Source of the DNA: an uncultured Ruminococcus sp. | GTDB lineage: Bacteria > Bacillota > Clostridia > Lachnospirales > Lachnospiraceae | Length of the DNA stretch: 9,869 nucleotides | NCBI GenBank assembly: GCA_900553885.1 | Contig: USFD01000106.1 | Span: 1 to 9,869, forward strand | Direction: 5' to 3' | Shown: piece after piece, positions 1 to 5,443 of the stretch | Layout: every line of letters begins with the position of its first letter | Position numbering within the stretch: position 1 is the stretch's first letter | Made by a program: the position numbers and the translations under genes | Notes under the pieces: model-generated | Database searches by the model: none | What the model was told of the DNA's origin: nothing | What the model saw: only the letters and a program-made list of their open reading frames with translations

Positions 1-23
1 ACCAGATTAAAAGAAAGGAAATG

Positions 24-49
24 TGATGTTTAAGCTTCTATAAACATCA
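24..49 (+). other. Inverted repeat (hairpin) before first DRTGG gene
   Basis: A perfect 9-bp inverted repeat, TGATGTTTA at 24-32 and TAAACATCA at 41-49, encloses an 8-nt loop and ends 11 nt before the ATG at 61. It is not followed by a T-run, so it does not look like an intrinsic terminator. It could be an intergenic mRNA hairpin that affects translation or mRNA stability, or a palindromic operator. An AAAGGA sequence at 14-19 and a five-codon reading frame starting at ATG 26 lie over it. Whether that frame is translated cannot be told, and the end of the preceding gene is outside the view. Confidence 0.4.
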
Positions 50-60
50 TACAAGGTTTT

Positions 61-405
61 ATGACAATCAGAGAGATGCAGAAAATCCTGGACGCACAGT
101 TTCTGTACGGAGAAGAACTGGCGGACGTGGATGCGGAATTTGTCTTTTCCGCCGATATGATGAGCGATGTACTCGCCTACTGCGGCAAATGCTCCGTTCT
201 TATGACAGGTCTGTGCAATCCCCAGGTGGTGCGCACCGCGGAAATGCTGGATATTGTCTGTATTATCTTTGTCCGCGGGAAAATGCCGGACGAACATATG
301 CTTGCCCTTGCCATGGGAAAAGGAATCGCGGTTCTGGCAACTGAACACTACATGTTTACGGCATGCGGCCTGCTCTATGAACATGGACTCAGAGGAGGTG
401 CTTAG
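61..405 (+). CDS. DRTGG-domain protein (first copy)
   Basis: This 114-residue protein resembles small stand-alone DRTGG-domain proteins. That fold is also found beside CBS domains and in phosphotransacetylase and HPr-kinase relatives, and its ligand is generally unknown. Visible features are an N-terminal helix-like stretch (residues 1-17), an alternating beta/alpha core with FVFSADMMSDVL (about 27-38), and a C-terminal GIAVLATE strand (about 88-95) that recurs in the second copy at 2258-2590. There is no signal peptide or membrane segment, so it should be cytoplasmic. The ATG at 61 has only a weak AAGG site at 53-56. The stop codon abuts the start of the ATPase gene at 406, which suggests translational coupling. 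A regulatory or ligand-sensing role in the cassette is inferred from context. The family call rests on overall pattern, because the literal DRTGG motif is not conserved. Confidence 0.78.
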   Translation: MTIREMQKILDAQFLYGEELADVDAEFVFSADMMSDVLAYCGKCSVLMTGLCNPQVVRTAEMLDIVCIIFVRGKMPDEHMLALAMGKGIAVLATEHYMFTACGLLYEHGLRGGA

Positions 406-828
406 ATGGGCGATCAGCTGATATTCACCTATGACATAGACGGCAGTGACTTTACCCGGGCAGGTGAAGCCAGCAGTTCTGTCAAAAACAAATTGAAAAT
501 GCTGGGCGTAAACAGCGAGATTATCCGTCGGGTGGCCATCGCCATGTATGAAGGAGAAATCAACATGGTCATCCACGCTGACGGAGGTCAGATCACGGTC
601 ACGGTCTCGGATGACGATATTGTCATGGTTCTCGCCGACAAAGGCCCCGGTATACCGGATGTTGAAAAAGCCATGCAGGAAGGCTATTCCACGGCCAGAC
701 CGGAAGTCCGCTCCCTGGGATTCGGCGCCGGAATGGGCCTTCCGAACATGAAGCGCTATACGGACCGGATGGAAATTGACACTGTTGTCGGACAGGGAAC
801 TACCATTACCATGAAAGTAGCGTTTTAA
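406..828 (+). CDS. RsbW/SpoIIAB-like GHKL-family ATP-binding protein
   Basis: This 140-residue protein consists of a single histidine-kinase-type ATPase (GHKL) domain, the size of anti-sigma-factor serine kinases such as RsbW, SpoIIAB and RsbT. The N-box is EGEINMVIHA (residues 49-58, with E49 and N53). The G1 box is DKGPGIPD (78-85). The glycine-rich lid/G2 box is GFGAGMGLPNMK (105-116). There is no sensor domain, dimerisation helix with phospho-acceptor His, or membrane segment. It therefore probably phosphorylates a protein serine or threonine, or binds a partner in an ATP-dependent way; no sigma factor or STAS anti-anti-sigma partner is visible in the window. It starts immediately after the preceding stop, with AGAGGAGGTG at 391-400 as ribosome binding site. 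Homologues are often found next to [FeFe] hydrogenase gene clusters. A signalling role linked to the neighbouring Fe-S protein is inferred. Confidence 0.87.
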   Translation: MGDQLIFTYDIDGSDFTRAGEASSSVKNKLKMLGVNSEIIRRVAIAMYEGEINMVIHADGGQITVTVSDDDIVMVLADKGPGIPDVEKAMQEGYSTARPEVRSLGFGAGMGLPNMKRYTDRMEIDTVVGQGTTITMKVAF

Positions 829-844
829 AGGAGGTGCGTCATTG
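827..844 (+). promoter_or_regulatory. Strong ribosome binding site defining a TTG start
   Basis: AAAGGAGGTG at 827-836 is a near-perfect Shine-Dalgarno sequence that begins inside the TAA stop of the upstream ATPase gene. It sits 7 nt before TTG at 842-844. No ATG lies at a suitable distance, so TTG is the likely initiation codon of the hydrogenase-like gene. Confidence 0.85.
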
Positions 845-2248
845 GACAAAAACAAATTTATCCGCTCGGTCCGCCTGAAAGAATCCGCCTGCCAGGGGTG
901 CATTAACTGTATCAAGCACTGCCCCACACAGGCAATCCGGGTGCACAACGGGAAGGCACATATCATAGATAAGTTCTGCATTGACTGCGGACGGTGTATC
1001 CGGTACTGTCCCCATCACGCAAAAATCGCTATCTATGATCCGCTTTCAGTGATCAATAATTTCAAATACACCGTCGCTCTTCCGGCCCCGTCCCTCTATG
1101 CCCAGTACAATAATCTGACCAGCACGGACATTGTGCTCAACGCCCTCCTGAAGCTGGGATTCGATGATGTATACGAAGTAAGCGCGGCGGCGGAGCTTGT
1201 GTCGGAGGCTTCCAGGGAATACATAAAGGCTCATGAAAAAGAAGCGCCTTTTATCAGTTCCGCCTGCCCCTCCGTCATCCGTCTGATCCGGGTAAAGTTT
1301 CCTTCCCTGATCTCCCGCCTTCTTCCCATCAAGGCTCCGGTAGAAGTGGCTGCAGAAATTGCCCGGGCCAGAGCCATGAAAAAGACCGGACTGAAACCGG
1401 AAGAGATCGGTATTATCTTTCTCTCTCCCTGTCCCTCCAAAGTCTCCTATGCAAAAGCGCCTCTGGGCATTGAAAAAAGCAATATCGACAATGTAGTAGC
1501 CATTAAGGAGATCTATCCCCTGCTTCTGCCTCATATGAAGCACGACGAAAGTCAGCTTACCCCTCTTTCAAACTCCGGCAGAATCGGAATCGGCTGGAGC
1601 AGCGCCGGCGGAGAAGTAGGCGGACTCCTGGTGGACAACTATCTGGCGGGAGACGGAATCGTCAATATTCTCCGGGTTCTGGAGGAACTGGAAGATGAAA
1701 AACTCCACGGGCTGACCTTTGTAGAGTTAAGCGCCTGTACCGGCGGCTGCGTAGGAGGCGCTCTTACCGTGGAAAATGAATACATTGCCACAACAAAGAC
1801 AAAGCGTCTTATAAAATATCAGCCGGTGTCGAAAAACCATTTATGTGATAATCCGGAAATCCAGAGCATGTACTGGGCGGATGATGTGGAGTACGAACCG
1901 GTTTTCCGTCTGGGCAATACATTCAGAGAAAGCCTGCGCATGATGAGCGAAGTCGAGCAGCTCACCGCCCGGTTTCCGGGGCTGGACTGCGGCTCCTGCG
2001 GTGCGCCCACCTGCCAGACACTGGCGGAAGACATTGTCCGGGGAGACGCCACACCAAACGACTGCATCTATGTCCTCCGGTCCAATATTGCAGACCTCTC
2101 TCACAAAATTCAGCATCTGACCCGGGAAAGAGAACCGGATGACAACATGCCGGAAGAGGACAAAGCCCTCCTCCGGAAATACATCCGTGAACTGACCACA
2201 GATCTGGCCTCCTTCGGAGTGCCGGACAGACAGAAAAGAAAGGATTAG
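842..2248 (+). CDS. [FeFe]-hydrogenase-family putative H2 sensor (group D-like)
   Basis: The 468-residue cytoplasmic iron-sulfur protein has three parts. Two ferredoxin-type 4Fe-4S motifs lie at C17/C20/C23/C27 and C46/C49/C52/C56. An H-cluster domain spans about 75-330. A C-terminal four-Cys Fe-S motif lies at C383/C386/C391/C408, spaced x2-x4-x16 as in the FeS family of RnfB. The H-cluster ligands are present: C142 in SACPS, C197 in SPCPSK, and C299 and C303 in SACTGGC. K200 matches the conserved active-site lysine. However, the proton-relay cysteine next to C142 is A141, and the positions of the two active-site methionines are S195 and S297. These changes are characteristic of sensory group C/D enzymes with low turnover. 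There is no PAS domain, which favours group D. It starts at TTG 842 behind a strong ribosome binding site. Flanking kinase-like and DRTGG genes support a sensing role; weak catalysis remains possible. Confidence 0.92.
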   Translation: MDKNKFIRSVRLKESACQGCINCIKHCPTQAIRVHNGKAHIIDKFCIDCGRCIRYCPHHAKIAIYDPLSVINNFKYTVALPAPSLYAQYNNLTSTDIVLNALLKLGFDDVYEVSAAAELVSEASREYIKAHEKEAPFISSACPSVIRLIRVKFPSLISRLLPIKAPVEVAAEIARARAMKKTGLKPEEIGIIFLSPCPSKVSYAKAPLGIEKSNIDNVVAIKEIYPLLLPHMKHDESQLTPLSNSGRIGIGWSSAGGEVGGLLVDNYLAGDGIVNILRVLEELEDEKLHGLTFVELSACTGGCVGGALTVENEYIATTKTKRLIKYQPVSKNHLCDNPEIQSMYWADDVEYEPVFRLGNTFRESLRMMSEVEQLTARFPGLDCGSCGAPTCQTLAEDIVRGDATPNDCIYVLRSNIADLSHKIQHLTREREPDDNMPEEDKALLRKYIRELTTDLASFGVPDRQKRKD

Positions 2249-2257
2249 GTGATCCAT

Positions 2258-2590
2258 ATGAAACTGCAGACAATACTGAAACTTCCGGACTGCCATATCC
2301 TGGCAGAAGGCAGGCCGGACCGGGAAGTCACCCGGGTCTTCTGCTGTGATCTTCTGAGCATCGCTATGAGCAGAGCTCCCTCTGACAGTGTGTGGGTAAC
2401 GGTAATGGGGAATAAAAATACAGTAGCCGTCGCCTCTCTCACCGACGTAGCCTGTATCGTACTGGCAGAAGGCGTCTCCATGGACAGAGATTCTCTGGAA
2501 AAAGCCTCCGAAGAAGGAATCGCGGTTCTTTCCACAGAACTCCCTGTCTTTGACATGGCTCTGAATATCTACAAGGCAGGCATGGAATGA
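2258..2590 (+). CDS. DRTGG-domain protein (second copy)
   Basis: This protein has 110 residues if it starts at ATG 2258. That start has AGGTGA (2247-2252) 5 nt upstream and lines up with the start of the first DRTGG protein. An in-frame GTG at 2249, immediately after the hydrogenase stop and behind AAAGGA (2239-2244), would add three residues and cannot be excluded. It is a paralogue of the 61-405 product: both have an aromatic-rich strand followed by a CDLLS/ADMMS segment, a central D(I/V)xCI(I/V) strand and a closing GIAVLxTE strand. No membrane segment or signal is present. The last four bases overlap the PHP gene as ATGA. A nucleotide- or ligand-binding regulatory role is possible, but the function is unknown. 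The two copies are clearly diverged, so they may have different ligands or may form a heteromer. Confidence 0.78.
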   Translation: MKLQTILKLPDCHILAEGRPDREVTRVFCCDLLSIAMSRAPSDSVWVTVMGNKNTVAVASLTDVACIVLAEGVSMDRDSLEKASEEGIAVLSTELPVFDMALNIYKAGME

Positions 2591-3312
2591 TCCCTCTTTT
2601 TTATGATCTGCACATTCATTCCTGCCTTTCCCCATGCGGGGATGATGACATGACTCCGGCAAATCTGGTCGGGATGGCTGCAGTCAAAGGGCTGGATGTC
2701 ATTGCCCTGACGGACCACAACAGCTGCCGCAACTGTCCCGCCGCCCTTTATCACGGCAAAAACTACGGCGTCACTGTAATTCCGGGCATGGAGCTGACCA
2801 CCGCGGAAGAAGTCCATGTAATCTGTCTCTTTCCTGCCCTGGAGGACGCCCTGGCATTTGACGCCTATGTATACGAGCGTCTCCTTCCTGTTCCGAACCG
2901 GGAGGACATCTTCGGGAAACAGCAGATCATGGATGAAAAAGACCGTGTAACAGGCACTGTAGAAAATCTGCTGATCACTGCCACTTCCATTTCTTATGAC
3001 GACGCTCTTCCTCTTGCGGAATCTTTCGGCGGCATCGCCTACCCGGCTCATGTGGATAAATCTTCCACAAGCCTTCTTTCCAATCTGGGCTTTGTCCCGC
3101 CGGACAGTACCTTTTCCTGCGCGGAATTTCATGACTTCCGGCATCTTCACCGGATCCGCAGAGAGCATCCGTATTTTGAGAAGTGCAATGTAATCTGTTC
3201 TTCCGACGCCCATTACCTGGAAGATATCCATGAACCGGAATACCGGATTCTGGCAGAATCCCGGAAAATCAATGATATCCTGAAAGCCCTGGTGCGGTGT
3301 GAATGGAAATAG
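2587..3312 (+). CDS. PHP-domain metal-dependent phosphoesterase
   Basis: This 241-residue protein has a polymerase-and-histidinol-phosphatase (PHP) domain with a full set of metal-ligand candidates: H9-x-H11, D43-H44 in LTDHNS, E69 in GMEL, H77, H155 in YPAHVD, and D207-x-H209 in SSDAHY. The family forms trinuclear metal centres and hydrolyses phosphoesters such as histidinol phosphate, short oligonucleotides or nucleoside bisphosphates. The substrate here cannot be read from the sequence. No polymerase, helicase or membrane region is attached. The ATG overlaps the preceding stop (ATGA), a typical coupled junction. It is the last gene of the cassette; no convincing terminator follows in the 36 bases before the next promoter. 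By context it may make or destroy a signalling nucleotide, or dephosphorylate a partner of the RsbW-like protein. This is inference only. The enzyme class is secure, the role is not. Confidence 0.93.
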   Translation: MIPLFYDLHIHSCLSPCGDDDMTPANLVGMAAVKGLDVIALTDHNSCRNCPAALYHGKNYGVTVIPGMELTTAEEVHVICLFPALEDALAFDAYVYERLLPVPNREDIFGKQQIMDEKDRVTGTVENLLITATSISYDDALPLAESFGGIAYPAHVDKSSTSLLSNLGFVPPDSTFSCAEFHDFRHLHRIRREHPYFEKCNVICSSDAHYLEDIHEPEYRILAESRKINDILKALVRCEWK

Positions 3313-3324
3313 CAAAGATTAATT

Positions 3325-3344
3325 TTAAGAAATGTTATTAAGAA
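3325..3344 (+). repeat. Short direct repeat upstream of flavodiiron promoter
   Basis: TTAAGAA occurs at 3325-3331 and again at 3338-3344, a 13-nt period, in AT-rich DNA ending 4 bp before the proposed -35 element. It could be part of an activator or repressor site, or simply an AT-rich upstream promoter element. No known operator consensus was recognised. Confidence 0.3.
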
Positions 3345-3348
3345 TCCC

Positions 3349-3376
3349 TTGCTTTGTCCATTTCTCCTGCTATAAT
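3349..3376 (+). promoter_or_regulatory. Extended -10 sigma-A-type promoter for flavodiiron gene
   Basis: A consensus TATAAT at 3371-3376 is preceded by TG at 3368-3369, giving the TGnTATAAT extended -10 form. A weak -35-like TTGCTT lies at 3349-3354, separated by 16 bp. Transcription would start near 3383, giving a leader of about 75 nt before the ATG at 3459. This suggests that the flavodiiron gene is transcribed independently of the cassette upstream, although read-through from that cassette is also possible. Confidence 0.75.
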
Positions 3377-3391
3377 AGGTTTGGTAATATT

Positions 3392-3413
3392 TGTGCGGCA
3401 GCCCTCTGCCACA
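3392..3413 (+). other. Hairpin in the flavodiiron mRNA leader
   Basis: GGCAG (3397-3401) can pair with CTGCC (3406-3410) across a CCCT loop, with possible extension by TGT/ACA outside a small bulge. A second CTGCC at 3419-3423 offers an alternative partner for the same GGCAG, and a run of seven T follows at 3430-3436. The arrangement loosely resembles an attenuator, but the T-run is not adjacent to either stem and no known riboswitch class was recognised. Confidence 0.3.
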
Positions 3414-3458
3414 GCGGTCTGCCCGATAATTTTTTTCTAAGGAAGGAGACTCATCTAC

Positions 3459-5252
3459 ATGATACATGTTACAGAAACTATCAAATATGTCGGTGTCAAC
3501 GACCACCAGGTAGATCTTTTCGAAGGCCAGTATGTCGTGCCCAACGGAATGTCTTACAACTCCTATGTTATTGACGATGACAAAATCGCTGTTATGGATA
3601 CTGTGGACATTCACTTCACTCATGAATGGCTGGACAACCTGGCAAATGTTCTGAATGGAAGAAAGCCGGATTACCTGATCATCCAGCACATGGAGCCGGA
3701 CCACTCCGCAAATATTGAGAATTTCCTGAAAACATATCCGGATACAACCGTTGTTGCCACAGCAAAAGCATTCGCCATGATGGACTGCTTCTTCAGCCTG
3801 GATCCCCAGGTAAAGCGGCTGACAGCTGAAAACGGCTCCACATTGTCTCTTGGAAAACACGAGCTGACTTTCGTATTTGCTCCGATGGTTCACTGGCCGG
3901 AAGTTATGATGACTTACGACAGCACAGACAAAGTGCTCTTCTCCGCGGACGGATTCGGAAAATTCGGCGCCCTGGACGCAGAGGAAGACTGGGATGATGA
4001 AGCCCGCCGCTACTATATCGGCATTGTAGGAAAATATGGCGCACAGGTACAGGCTGTCCTTAAAAAGGCTGCCGGACTGGACATTCAGACCATCTGCCCG
4101 CTCCACGGCCCGGTACTGAAAGAAGATCTGGGACACTATATCGGAAAATATGACGTCTGGTCTTCCTATGCTGTAGAGTCAGAGGGAATTGTAATCGCAT
4201 ACACTTCCGTATACGGCAACACAAGAAAAGCTGTGGAAATGCTGGCTGAGCAGCTGAAAGCAAAAGGCTGCCCGAAAGTAGTCGTACATGACCTGGCAAG
4301 ATGTGATATGTCCCAGGCAGTTGCAGATGCATTCCGCTACGGCAAACTGGTTCTTGCCACTACAACATATAATGCGGAGATTTTCCCGTTCATGAAACAG
4401 TTTATCGATCACCTGACCGAGCGCAACTACCAGAAGCGTACCATCGGCCTGATTGAAAACGGTTCCTGGGCTCCTCTTGCCGCCAAGATTATGAAAGGCA
4501 TGTTTGAGAAATCCAAAGACATTACCTGGCTGAACACAACTGTAAAGATTAAATCTGCAGTCAGCCCGGAAAACAAAGATCAGATTCAGGCAATGGCTGA
4601 TGAACTCTGCCAGGAGTATATCGCCCAGTCTCCGGAAGCTGCAAATAAGAATGATCTTACCGCTCTCTTCCGCATCGGTTACGGCCTGTATGTTGTTACA
4701 TCCAACGACGGAAAGAAAGACAACGGTCTGATCGTCAACACAGTAACTCAGCTTACCGACACACCGAACCGTGTGGCTGTAAATATCAATAAGGCAAACT
4801 ACTCTCACCACATCATCAAGCAGACCGGCATTCTTAATGTAAACTGCCTGTCTGTAGACGCACCGTTCAGCGTATTCGAGAGATTCGGATTCCAGAGCGG
4901 ACGGACTGTGGACAAGTTTGAGGGCATCACACCGGTTCGCTCCGACAACGGCCTGATCATTCTGCCGAAATACATCAACGCTGCCATTTCACTGAAAGTT
5001 GAGCAGTATGTTGATCTGGATACGCACGGCATGTTCATCTGCTCTGTAACAGAAGCCCGTGTAATGAGCGAAAAAGAAACAATGAGCTACACCTATTATC
5101 AGAACAATGTAAAACCGAAGCCGGATACAGAAGGCAAGAAAGGTTTTGTCTGCAAGGTGTGCGGATATATCTATGAGGGAGATGTGCTCCCGGATGATTT
5201 CATCTGCCCGCTCTGCAAACACGGCGCAGTTGATTTTGAGCCGATCCAGTAA
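3459..5252 (+). CDS. fprA: Four-domain flavodiiron protein (O2/NO reductase)
   Basis: The 597-residue cytoplasmic enzyme should reduce O2 to water, or NO to N2O, in anaerobes. The metallo-beta-lactamase-like diiron domain (about 1-240) has all six iron ligands: H77, E79, D81, H145, D164 and H216. H82 of the usual HxExDH motif is also present. The flavodoxin domain (about 243-390) has the FMN loop TSVYGNT (249-255) and loops near T301-N305 and G335-W337. A flavin-reductase-like domain follows (about 400-548). The C-terminal rubredoxin has C565/C568 and C583/C586 with only 14 residues between the pairs, so it is the short-spaced type. The architecture suggests that one chain takes electrons from NAD(P)H through the reductase domain and rubredoxin to the diiron site; this path is inferred. 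The ATG at 3459 lies behind AAGGAGA. The gene appears to use CGC/CGT/AGA and GCA/GTA codons more than its neighbours, consistent with high expression. The symbol follows general usage. Confidence 0.95.
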   Translation: MIHVTETIKYVGVNDHQVDLFEGQYVVPNGMSYNSYVIDDDKIAVMDTVDIHFTHEWLDNLANVLNGRKPDYLIIQHMEPDHSANIENFLKTYPDTTVVATAKAFAMMDCFFSLDPQVKRLTAENGSTLSLGKHELTFVFAPMVHWPEVMMTYDSTDKVLFSADGFGKFGALDAEEDWDDEARRYYIGIVGKYGAQVQAVLKKAAGLDIQTICPLHGPVLKEDLGHYIGKYDVWSSYAVESEGIVIAYTSVYGNTRKAVEMLAEQLKAKGCPKVVVHDLARCDMSQAVADAFRYGKLVLATTTYNAEIFPFMKQFIDHLTERNYQKRTIGLIENGSWAPLAAKIMKGMFEKSKDITWLNTTVKIKSAVSPENKDQIQAMADELCQEYIAQSPEAANKNDLTALFRIGYGLYVVTSNDGKKDNGLIVNTVTQLTDTPNRVAVNINKANYSHHIIKQTGILNVNCLSVDAPFSVFERFGFQSGRTVDKFEGITPVRSDNGLIILPKYINAAISLKVEQYVDLDTHGMFICSVTEARVMSEKETMSYTYYQNNVKPKPDTEGKKGFVCKVCGYIYEGDVLPDDFICPLCKHGAVDFEPIQ

Positions 5253-5274
5253 GCAAGGCCGGAACAACAGAATA

Positions 5275-5298
5275 AAAGCGGCTTCCATTGTCCGCTTT
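5275..5298 (+). other. Minor hairpin after the flavodiiron gene
   Basis: AAAGCGG at 5275-5281 and CCGCTTT at 5292-5298 form a 7-bp stem with a 10-nt loop, 22 nt past the stop. The T-tract is short and broken, so it is probably at most a weak terminator or a 3'-end stabilising hairpin upstream of the main terminator. Confidence 0.35.
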
Positions 5299-5340
5299 CA
5301 TTCAATAGAAAAACAGAAAAACAAAAACGACAGAAAACAG

Positions 5341-5393
5341 AAAACTGCCGGAACTGCAGCGCATATCAGCGAACTGCAGCTCCGGCAGTTTTT
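5341..5393. terminator. Strong bidirectional intrinsic terminator between convergent genes
   Basis: AAACTGCCGGA (5341-5351) pairs with TCCGGCAGTTT (5380-5390). After one A/C mismatch, the palindromic CTGCAG at 5353-5358 pairs with CTGCAG at 5373-5378, leaving a 14-nt loop. On the plus strand six T follow at 5388-5393, terminating the flavodiiron transcript. On the minus strand the left flank reads as a T-rich tract (TTTTCTGTTTTCTGT), so the corrinoid operon can end here as well. The remaining bases of the 5253-5443 gap hold only the minor hairpin at 5275-5298 and AT-rich sequence. Confidence 0.92.
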
Positions 5394-5443
5394 TAATTTT
5401 AATCAATTTAATCAAATCGCCGCTTTACCAGCAGGATTTCTGC

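Noticed and set aside
7..981. Long minus-strand open frame (324 codons) opposite the first two cassette genes
   Set aside because: It is antisense to genes with clear family motifs and ribosome binding sites, has no recognisable domain, and crosses three gene boundaries. It is a shadow frame.
1841..2662. Minus-strand open frame (273 codons) under the hydrogenase end and second DRTGG gene
   Set aside because: No family resemblance, rich in Cys/His/Phe as expected from antisense reading, and it conflicts with the well supported plus-strand genes.
3213..4136. Minus-strand open frame (307 codons) opposite the PHP end and flavodiiron start
   Set aside because: It runs through the promoter and leader of the flavodiiron gene on the other strand and shows no domain or ribosome binding site.
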